Source: Nocardioides thalensis
GTDB lineage: Bacteria; Actinomycetota; Actinomycetes; Propionibacteriales; Nocardioidaceae
DNA length: 64,000 nt
Assembly (NCBI RefSeq): GCF_013410655.1
Contig: NZ_JACCFP010000001.1
Coordinates: 682,001-746,000 of the forward strand
Direction: 5' to 3'
Shown here: positions 57,131 to 64,000 of the stretch, one piece after another
Numbering within the stretch: position 1 is the stretch's first letter
How the letters are laid out: each line of letters begins with the position of its first letter
Made by a program: the position numbers and the translations under genes
The notes under the pieces: generated by a model
The model's input: only the letters and a program-made list of their open reading frames with translations
Databases searched by the model: none
What the model was told of the DNA's origin: nothing

Positions 57131-58978
57131 GTGAACAGCCGTACGACGACGCGCGCCTTGGTGCTCGTCGCCACCTTCTTCAGCCTCGTCCTCAGTGGCC
57201 TCGCCGCCCTCGCCCCGCCGGCCTCGGCGGAGGGCGAGGTGACCGTCACCTGGCCGGAGATCACCGCGTTTAACCCGGACACCACTGACTACGTCATCGA
57301 CGTGCAGTGGGATGGCACTGGGACGCTGTGGCTACAGAGCCACGGTGAGCATCGAACGTTCTTGGACGAGATCACGTCGCCGGGTCCAAGGGTCATCGAC
57401 TTCCCGGTCCACGACCAGAGCGGGTGGCTGAAGCTCTCGGTCTTCCTCTGTACCGCCGCGGGCTTGAATCACCAATGCGTGAAGGTCGCTGACTCGCCCC
57501 TGCTCGACGTCGCGAGGTCGCCTACCGGCCCGATCGAGCCGAGCGTGGTCTCGGTCGACTGGCCCGAGATCACTGGCTTCAATCCCGACACGGGCTCCTA
57601 CGTGCCGAAGATCGAATGGGACGGCCGTGGGTCACTATTCCTGTTCCACAGGTACGGGGGCCACGGAGATTTCGGGCGGTACGACGAGATCCACGTGCCA
57701 GGGCCTTATGCCGTCGACCTTCCGGTGGAAGGAGCCGGCGACACGTGGGACCTCGCGATCGCCTGGTGCCCAGGGGCGGTGTTCGAGTCCGAGTACTGCA
57801 CCACGCTCGGACAGCGGCTCAACATCGGCGTGTGGCGCGCGTTGGACATCGACTTCGGCGTGACGGCGGTGAAGGCATGGGGCCCGACCAAGTCGTTCCC
57901 CGTCCAAGTCGCGACCCCGATCGATGATCCGATCGAGGCGACTTGGCAGGTGCTCGATCAGGGCGAGGTCGTAGCCGACGGCTCGAGCACCTTCCACCGT
58001 GGGGAGCCTCTTCCGGCCCTCGGAGCCCTGCCTCAGCTCGTGGACGGCCGCGAGTACGAGGTCCAGGTATCCGTAGCGGCAGACACCGAAGCATTCGGCC
58101 GACTCACCGGATTGGACACCGTGCCGATCCGCTGGGACTCACAGAACCTCTCCATACCGACAACTGGCGCGTGTTGTGCGTTCGTTGAGGGAGTCGACGA
58201 GTTCTTTCCCGCCACGGATGGATATCTCGACACGTTCGAGTTCCGCAGCTCGAGATCCACCGAGAGTGTGGCGATGGACGTAGTGATCCGTGACGTCCGA
58301 GGTGCGGTGGTCTTCGATGGGGAGGCGACGCGTCTTCCGGACGGCCTGCGGATCGCGTGGGACGGGCGAGACGATGCGGGCGCGACCGTGCCGGAGGGTG
58401 AATACGTCGCCGAGGTCTCGATAACGGACGCGGTGGGCAACGTCTCGACCCACGAGCGGGTCGTCCGCGTCTCGGACCGGGCGATCGTACAGAAGACCTT
58501 GCGCATCCCGGTCGGCGTCGATGAGTCGCGGTTCGCGCGCGACCGCGTCGGCTGCGGCCGCCTGGTGCGGCCCGCGCGTGCCGAGTGGCCAGAGTCCGTT
58601 GGCTACTACACGCCGGAGGCCTGCCGCGCCGACGCGTTGTACTCCATCGGCACGAGACACCGCGTGAAGCTGCCGGACTCGTTCACGGGCACTTACGGGA
58701 ACTCGCGAATCACGGTCGTCGGCGGGAAGTCGCGACTCGAGAAGCGGTCCCAGTTGCTTCTGGAGCACTACGCCGAAGGCGATCCGGACCAAGTGACCTA
58801 CGTGAGAGGTATCGACGGCAACACCGGGCCCCATGTCGGCCATTGGACGCCAATTCGTCCGCGAACGTTCGAAGGAAGGGACGGTCGATACCTCACCTGG
58901 GGAATCCGGGCTCGTCAGGGAAGCCGGTACGACGTCCGCCGCTTCGTCATCGAGGTCGAGTACGACGTCCTGGAGTGA
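57131..58978 (+). CDS. Large secreted protein, first of two paralogues (615 aa)
   Basis: Signal peptide (TTTRALVLVATFFSLVLSGL, ending PPASAEG), then two copies of a domain starting [VT]xWPEIT[AG]FNPDT: VTVTWPEITAFNPDTTDYVI and VSVDWPEITGFNPDTGSYVP. A middle Ig-like region, a FlgD-like segment (GRDDAGATVPEGEYVAEVSI + TDAVGNVS) and a C-terminal domain CGRLVRPARAEWPESVGYY ... RYDVRRFVIEVEYDVLE follow. The neighbour downstream shares this layout. Exported protein of unknown role. GTG at 57131 with GGAG upstream. Confidence 0.75.
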   Translation: MNSRTTTRALVLVATFFSLVLSGLAALAPPASAEGEVTVTWPEITAFNPDTTDYVIDVQWDGTGTLWLQSHGEHRTFLDEITSPGPRVIDFPVHDQSGWLKLSVFLCTAAGLNHQCVKVADSPLLDVARSPTGPIEPSVVSVDWPEITGFNPDTGSYVPKIEWDGRGSLFLFHRYGGHGDFGRYDEIHVPGPYAVDLPVEGAGDTWDLAIAWCPGAVFESEYCTTLGQRLNIGVWRALDIDFGVTAVKAWGPTKSFPVQVATPIDDPIEATWQVLDQGEVVADGSSTFHRGEPLPALGALPQLVDGREYEVQVSVAADTEAFGRLTGLDTVPIRWDSQNLSIPTTGACCAFVEGVDEFFPATDGYLDTFEFRSSRSTESVAMDVVIRDVRGAVVFDGEATRLPDGLRIAWDGRDDAGATVPEGEYVAEVSITDAVGNVSTHERVVRVSDRAIVQKTLRIPVGVDESRFARDRVGCGRLVRPARAEWPESVGYYTPEACRADALYSIGTRHRVKLPDSFTGTYGNSRITVVGGKSRLEKRSQLLLEHYAEGDPDQVTYVRGIDGNTGPHVGHWTPIRPRTFEGRDGRYLTWGIRARQGSRYDVRRFVIEVEYDVLE

Positions 58979-59025
58979 CCGCCCGCTCGGCCCGCCGTTA
59001 TGACGTCTGTGACAGGAGCACGCCC

Positions 59026-60504
59026 GTGAAGATTCGCCTGACTCGCCTGGCCCCGATCGCCGTGGCGCTCGCGAGCCTCGTCCTCGGCGTGCTCGCGTAC
59101 GTCGCCCCACCGGCGTCTGCGGAGGGCGAGGTCACCGTCACCTGGCCGGAGATCACCGCGTTCAACCCCGACACGACCGAGTACATCGTCAACATGCAGT
59201 GGGACTCAGGTGCGATGTTCCTGCAGCTCAACGGGGAGTACCCGGAGCGGGTGCCCGCCCCCGGCGATCATCTGGTCGACTTCCCCGGCTCCATGGTGAA
59301 CGACCACGTCGAGCTCTACGCGTACTGGTGTCCGACCGAGGTCGTCGACGCCAACTCTTGTCAGCTGGTGTCGGCCACGGTCGTCTCTGTCTGGAACAAG
59401 CTGGATCTGCGAATGGATGCCCGCTCGAGACTGGGTCCCTCGTCACAGCTGTCGTTCTTGGCCACCGATCCCATTCTCTTTCCGCGCACTACTGCCGACG
59501 TCCATTGGGAGATCCGGGACGGGGCGGTGGTTGTGGCCGAGGCGACCCACGAAGACCTGATGAAGGACTACTACTTCGACCTCCCAGCAATCGGAAGCCA
59601 GCCTGCTCTCGAGGATGGACATTCGTACCAGCTGGCCCTCTCTGCGCGCATTGATCACCCGTCGTTCGGCGAGCTGGTGGGCGAGCTGGGCCCTCGCACC
59701 TTCACGTGGGACGAGTCGATCCATGCGGACCTCACCACCCAGGTGAAGGAGGGAGACAACTGGGTAGCGGGGGACACCTTCTTCCCCGCCATGGACAGCT
59801 ATCTCGACTCGATCCGGCTCGTCCCCGTGTCGTCGCACGAAGAGCTGCGGATCGTGGACGCCACGGTGCGTGACGCAACAGGTGAGGTCGTCGACGCGCT
59901 GTTCACCGCTGGCGACGAGTGGAGGGGCGTCACGTCCGACTGGGTGGTCGTGCCGGCCGGCGTGTACACGATCGAGGCCGTCGTTCGCGATCTCGCAGGC
60001 AACCAGGCGGTTGCGACCTCGCAGATCACCATCGACGATGCCCGAGTCGTCGAGAAGGTGTGGCGTCGCAGTTTCGCCCCGGCAGACACGATCGTGCGGC
60101 GCGAAGTCGAGAACTGTGGCCGGTTGCGACGGCCAGCGCGCGCGGCGTGGCCGGGCTCGATGGGTCTCGATACGATGGCGTGCCCCGACGGCCGGTGGAG
60201 CCAAGTCACGGTGTTCCATCGGGTCGCGCTCCCCGACTCGTTCTACGACGAGCGCGGTCTTCTCCGCCTTTCCGTCGTCGGCGCCGCAGCGCGGACCCGG
60301 CCGCGGTCGGGCCTTCGTGTCTCCCACGAGGGAGACGACTTCCGGGCAGGGAGTGAGTACGGCACGTACCGCGGCGCCTGGCGCTGGGGCGGTGGGTTCC
60401 CCCGCGAGGGCGCCATCTTCGAGTGGACGGCCATGGTCGAGGGCCGGGCGAGGTACGACATCCGGAAGTTTATCGTCGAATCGACCTACCACGTCCTCGA
60501 GTGA
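59026..60504 (+). CDS. Large secreted protein, second of two paralogues (492 aa)
   Basis: Signal peptide (RLTRLAPIAVALASLVLGVL, ending PPASAEG), one WPEITAFNPDTT domain, middle region with DLAGNQAVATSQITIDDARV and the same C-terminal domain: CGRLRRPARAAWPGSMGLDT ... ARYDIRKFIVESTYHVLE. The first domain is nearly identical to that of the upstream gene even at DNA level. GTG at 59026 has CAGGAG upstream. The pair probably arose by tandem duplication with loss or gain of one N-terminal domain copy. No known family. Confidence 0.75.
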   Translation: MKIRLTRLAPIAVALASLVLGVLAYVAPPASAEGEVTVTWPEITAFNPDTTEYIVNMQWDSGAMFLQLNGEYPERVPAPGDHLVDFPGSMVNDHVELYAYWCPTEVVDANSCQLVSATVVSVWNKLDLRMDARSRLGPSSQLSFLATDPILFPRTTADVHWEIRDGAVVVAEATHEDLMKDYYFDLPAIGSQPALEDGHSYQLALSARIDHPSFGELVGELGPRTFTWDESIHADLTTQVKEGDNWVAGDTFFPAMDSYLDSIRLVPVSSHEELRIVDATVRDATGEVVDALFTAGDEWRGVTSDWVVVPAGVYTIEAVVRDLAGNQAVATSQITIDDARVVEKVWRRSFAPADTIVRREVENCGRLRRPARAAWPGSMGLDTMACPDGRWSQVTVFHRVALPDSFYDERGLLRLSVVGAAARTRPRSGLRVSHEGDDFRAGSEYGTYRGAWRWGGGFPREGAIFEWTAMVEGRARYDIRKFIVESTYHVLE

Positions 60505-60561
60505 CCGCTGCCCGATAACGATTGGTCGGCGCTCACCCCCGCCGGGGACAATGGGCGGGCT

Positions 60562-63500
60562 GTGAACATCACCTACCCGCCCGACCTCCCGGTCAGCGCC
60601 CGCCGCGACGACATCGCGAAGGCGATCCGTGACCACCAGGTCGTGATCGTCGCCGGCGAGACCGGGTCCGGGAAGACCACGCAGTTGCCGAAGATCTGCC
60701 TGGAGCTGGGCCGCGGGACGCCCGACGACAAGGGCCGGCCGCGGATGATCGGGCACACGCAGCCGCGGCGGATCGCCGCGCGGGCGGTGGCGGAGCGGAT
60801 CGCTGAGGAGCTCGAGACCGAGCTGGGGGAGACCGTCGGCTACCAGGTGCGGTTCACCGACCGTACGTCGAAGGCCAGCCGCGTGAAGCTGATGACCGAC
60901 GGCATCCTGCTTGCGGAGCTCCAGCGCGACCGGATGCTGCGCCGCTACGACACGATCATCATCGACGAGGCGCACGAGCGCAGCCTCAACATCGACTTCC
61001 TGCTCGGCTACCTCAAGCAGCTGCTGCCGAAGCGGCCCGACCTCAAGCTCGTCATCACGTCCGCGACGATCGATCCGGAGCGGTTCGCCGAGCACTTCTC
61101 CGACGGCGACGGCAAGCCCGCGCCGATCATCGAGGTCTCGGGCCGCACCTACCCGGTCGAGGTCCGCTACCGCCCGCTCGTCGAGCTGCCGGAGGCCGAC
61201 GAGGAGGGCGAGCCGATCGTCCGGGACCAGACCGAGGCGATCGTCGACGCGGTCAAGGAGCTCTCCGCCGAGGGCGCGGGCGACGTACTCGTCTTCCTGC
61301 CGGGCGAGCGAGAGATCCGCGACACCGCAGAGGCGCTGGCGCCGCTCGCCGCCGACGAGCGCAACCCGCGCGGAGTCGACGTACTGCCTCTCTACTCGCG
61401 CCTGTCCGCGGCCGAGCAGCACCGGGTCTTCGCGCCGGCGAAGAACTCGCGCCGCCGGGTCGTGCTCGCGACCAACGTGGCCGAGACGTCGCTGACCGTG
61501 CCGGGGATCAGGTACGTCGTCGACACGGGCGTCGCGCGCATCTCGCGCTACTCCGCCCGCACGAAGGTGCAGCGCCTCCCCATCGAGCCGATCAGCCAGG
61601 CGTCCGCGAGCCAGCGCTCCGGTCGGTGCGGGCGCGTCGCGGCCGGCATCGCGATCCGCCTCTACTCCGAGGAGGACTTCGAGTCGCGGCCGGAGTTCAC
61701 CGACCCGGAGATCCTGCGCACCAACCTCGCCTCCGTCATCCTCCAGATGACCTCCCTCGGGCTCGGCGACATCGGCCGGTTCCCGTTCGTCGAGCCGCCC
61801 GATCGGCGCAACGTGCAGGCCGGCGAGCAGCTGCTCGAGGAGCTCGGAGCTATCGCGGCCAACTCGAAGGACCATGGCGGCCGATTCGGCGAACCACGAG
61901 GTACAACTCGGCGGCTGACGAAGGTCGGGCAACGGCTCGCGCGGCTGCCGGTCGACCCGCGGCTGGGGCGGATGCTGATCGAGGCCGAGCGCCTCGGGTG
62001 CGTGCGCGACGTGCTCGTCATCGTCTCCGCGCTCTCGGTGCAGGACCCGCGCGAGCGGCCCGGCGCCGACCAGCCGGCCGAGCAGGCCAAGGCCGACCAG
62101 GCGCACGCCCGGTTCAAGGCCGAGGGGTCGGACTTCCTCACCTGGCTCAACCTGTGGCGCTACCTGCGCGAGCAGCAGCGCGACCTGTCGGGCAGCGCGT
62201 TCCGCCGGATGTGCAAGCGCGAGTACCTCCACTACCTGCGCGTCCGGGAGTGGCAGGAGCTCGAGGCACAGGTGCGGCAGGTGTGCAAGGAGGTCGGGAT
62301 CCGGATCGAGAAGGGTCGCGGCGACCCTGACGCGGACGGGATCCACCAGGCGCTGTTGTCCGGTCTCCTGAGCCACATCGGCGCTCTGGAGGAGCGGGTT
62401 TCGACAGGCTCAACCACCGGTGGCAAGCCCGGGGCGAAGGGCCGCGACCGCAGGCCGGGGCCGCGGGAGTACCTCGGCGCCCGCGGAGCGAAGTTCGCGA
62501 TCTTCCCCGGCAGCGGCCTGGCGCGGAAGAACCCGCAGTTCCTGATGGCCGCCGAACTGGTGGAGACCGGCCGGCTGTGGGCGCGGCAGAACGCCGAGAT
62601 CAAGCCGGAGTGGGCCGAGCGCATCGGCGCCCACCTCGTGAAGCGGACCTACAGCGAGCCGCACTGGTCGCGGAAGCGTCAGCAGGTGCAGGCGCACGAG
62701 CGGGTGACGCTGTACGGCGTACCGCTCGTCGCCGACCGGGTCGTCTCCTACGGGAAGGTCGACCGCGAGCTGTCGCGCGAGATCTTCATCCGGCACGCGC
62801 TGGTGTACGGCGAGTGGTCGACCCGCCACGACTTCTTCCACCGCAACCGCAAGTTGCTGGAGCAGGCCGAGGAGCTCGAGCACCGCGCGCGGCGGCGCGA
62901 CCTGGTGGTCGACGAGCACACGCTGTTCGAGTTCTACGACGACCGGGTCGGGCGGGACGTCGTCAGCGGCGCGCACTTCGACCAGTGGTGGAAGCAGGCC
63001 CGGCGCGACGACCCCGAGCTGCTGACGTTCGACCCGGCGATGCTGACGCACGACCGCGCGGCCGAGGTGACCGAGGCCGACTATCCGGAGCGCTGGCGGG
63101 TCGGCGGCAGCGCCGACGAGGGCCTGACGTTCAGCATCGGCTACCACTTCGAGCCCGGCGCGGTCGATGACGGGATCACCATCGACATCCCGGTCGGCAC
63201 GCTCAACCGGGTCGAGGACGACGACTTCTCCTGGCTGGTACCGGGCCTGCGCGAGGAGCTGGTCACCGAGCTGCTGCGCAGCCTGCCCAAGCAGCTGCGG
63301 GTCAACTTCGTGCCGGCGCCCAACACGGCGCGCGAGTTCCTCGCCAACGTGCCGCCGGGGGAGGAGCCGCTCCTCGACGCGCTCGAGCGCTACCTGCGCT
63401 CGACGACGGGGGTGCACGTGCCGCGCGATGCGTGGGGCATCGACGCCCTGCCGCCGCACCTGCGGCCGACCTACCGCGTCGTCGACGACCACGGCAAGGA

Positions 63501-64000
63501 GCAGGGCCGTGGCAAGGACCTGGACGCGCTGAAGGCGCCGCTGCGGCCGCGGTTCGAGCAGGCCATGGCGGAGGTCGCCACGGACAGCGGGCTCGCGCGC
63601 ACCGGCGAGACGGCGTGGGTGTTCGGCGACATCGCCGAGACCGGCACCTGGACCCGCGCAGGCCACGAGGTCGCGGCCTACCCCGGTCTCGACGACGAGG
63701 GCGCGACAGTCGGGCTCGGTGTCTTCGGGTCGGCGGACGAGCGCGACGCGCGGCACCGGCTCGGCGTCGCGCGCCTCTTGCTGATCGCGCTCGGGTCGGC
63801 GCCCCTCAAGGGTGTCGTGGAGGGCCTCTCGATGCAGGAGAAGCTCGGGCTCGCCGGCACGCCGTACGCCTCCGTCGACGCGCTCGTCGCCGACTGCCTG
63901 CGCGCCGTCGTGATGGACGCGCTCGACGCGGCGGGACCGGTCCGCACCGAGAAGGAGTACGACGCGCTGCTCGCGCGCGTGCGGGCCGACGCGCCCGCCG
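60562..64000 (+). CDS. hrpA: ATP-dependent RNA helicase HrpA (partial, C-terminus beyond the window)
   Basis: DEAH-box RNA helicase. Motifs: GETGSGKTTQLPK (I), TQPRRIAARAVAERI (Ia), TDGILLAEL, DTIIIDEAHERS (II), ITSATID (III), VLVFLPGEREIRD, VLATNVAETSLTVPGI and QRSGRCGRVAAG (VI). A HA2/OB region follows with LPVDPRLGRMLIEAERLG and GPREYLGARGAKFAIFPGSG, then the DUF3418-type end region. The start is GTG 60562. At least 1146 codons, still open at the right edge; HrpA is normally about 1300. Two atypical inserts occur: near 61861-61917 and a repeat-derived one at 62396-62420. Confidence 0.93.
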   Translation, partial: MNITYPPDLPVSARRDDIAKAIRDHQVVIVAGETGSGKTTQLPKICLELGRGTPDDKGRPRMIGHTQPRRIAARAVAERIAEELETELGETVGYQVRFTDRTSKASRVKLMTDGILLAELQRDRMLRRYDTIIIDEAHERSLNIDFLLGYLKQLLPKRPDLKLVITSATIDPERFAEHFSDGDGKPAPIIEVSGRTYPVEVRYRPLVELPEADEEGEPIVRDQTEAIVDAVKELSAEGAGDVLVFLPGEREIRDTAEALAPLAADERNPRGVDVLPLYSRLSAAEQHRVFAPAKNSRRRVVLATNVAETSLTVPGIRYVVDTGVARISRYSARTKVQRLPIEPISQASASQRSGRCGRVAAGIAIRLYSEEDFESRPEFTDPEILRTNLASVILQMTSLGLGDIGRFPFVEPPDRRNVQAGEQLLEELGAIAANSKDHGGRFGEPRGTTRRLTKVGQRLARLPVDPRLGRMLIEAERLGCVRDVLVIVSALSVQDPRERPGADQPAEQAKADQAHARFKAEGSDFLTWLNLWRYLREQQRDLSGSAFRRMCKREYLHYLRVREWQELEAQVRQVCKEVGIRIEKGRGDPDADGIHQALLSGLLSHIGALEERVSTGSTTGGKPGAKGRDRRPGPREYLGARGAKFAIFPGSGLARKNPQFLMAAELVETGRLWARQNAEIKPEWAERIGAHLVKRTYSEPHWSRKRQQVQAHERVTLYGVPLVADRVVSYGKVDRELSREIFIRHALVYGEWSTRHDFFHRNRKLLEQAEELEHRARRRDLVVDEHTLFEFYDDRVGRDVVSGAHFDQWWKQARRDDPELLTFDPAMLTHDRAAEVTEADYPERWRVGGSADEGLTFSIGYHFEPGAVDDGITIDIPVGTLNRVEDDDFSWLVPGLREELVTELLRSLPKQLRVNFVPAPNTAREFLANVPPGEEPLLDALERYLRSTTGVHVPRDAWGIDALPPHLRPTYRVVDDHGKEQGRGKDLDALKAPLRPRFEQAMAEVATDSGLARTGETAWVFGDIAETGTWTRAGHEVAAYPGLDDEGATVGLGVFGSADERDARHRLGVARLLLIALGSAPLKGVVEGLSMQEKLGLAGTPYASVDALVADCLRAVVMDALDAAGPVRTEKEYDALLARVRADAPA
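62396..62420 (+). repeat. Repeat-like sequence inside hrpA
   Basis: GGGTTTCGACAGGCTCAACC then ACCGG follows the GGTTTCGA...TCAACCACCGG plan of dispersed actinobacterial repeats and of the 6751-6805 region here (GGTTTCGAGGCTCGG...CTCAACCACCGG). It is translated in frame as RVSTGSTTGG, between the conserved HIGALEE and GPREYLGARG. Confidence 0.55.

Noticed and set aside
59443-62376. Open frame of 977 codons on the minus strand
   Set aside because: It runs antisense through a secreted-protein gene and hrpA, has no domain, and is rich in Arg/Leu/Asp as expected for shadow frames of high-GC genes.

Overview
The window is high-GC actinobacterial DNA. Gene content points to the Nocardioides/Nocardioidaceae neighbourhood: WhiB7-like regulator, F420-type PPOX protein, DUF1918, DUF2237, DUF4031, a WS/DGAT acyltransferase, a DesA3-type desaturase with its reductase, and dispersed GGTCTCGATACG...CTACTCGACCA palindromic repeats. 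Genes are tightly packed, often with 1-4 nt stop/start overlaps, and many starts are GTG. The taxonomic placement is inference from gene content only.

Layout. 1-3707: right end of a mobile element carrying two overlapping tyrosine recombinases (Tn554 TnpA/TnpB-like); it cuts an rtcB gene, whose 5' fragment survives at 3708-4295. 4327-4400: tRNA-Arg(ACG). 4.4-7.4 kb: a repeat, a basic miniprotein, a membrane-anchored nuclease, an RNase H-like protein and a VOC protein. 7.7-10.6 kb: a secretion locus with a TasA/CalY-like protein and a SipW-type signal peptidase fused to a LamG domain. 10.6-11.8 kb: a tryptophan 2,3-dioxygenase-like gene broken by an in-frame TAG. 12-23 kb: small conserved enzymes and hypotheticals. 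23.2-27.3 kb: a gluconate locus (MFS, GntR, gluconokinase, GntP) with a divergent operator region. 29-32 kb: a stress/antibiotic-response block with HNH nuclease, whiB7 behind a uORF plus intrinsic terminator, a DHA2-type MFS exporter and a divergent MarR. 35.1-37.8 kb: a RimK glutamate-ligase module with a RimB-like protease, an AstE/aspartoacylase-like protein, and RimK fused to an RCK_C (TrkA_C) domain. 39-49 kb: orphan adenine methyltransferase, WS/DGAT, DinB, GCS2-family ligase, FUSC protein and the desaturase operon. 49-57 kb: ThrE-type exporter, SDR/Baeyer-Villiger monooxygenase operon with divergent TetR, ECF sigma factor with membrane partner, RocD. 57.1-60.5 kb: a tandem pair of secreted paralogues of an unrecognised family. 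60.5 kb to the right edge: hrpA, running off the window.

The most interesting points are: the signal peptidase-substrate-LamG fusion; the RimK-RCK_C fusion; the whiB7 uORF/attenuator leader; two paralogous basic miniproteins and a 16-nt motif shared by one of them and the whiB7 leader; a repeat family that supplies the stop codons of several genes and has entered the hrpA reading frame; the disrupted rtcB; and the tandem secreted paralogues.
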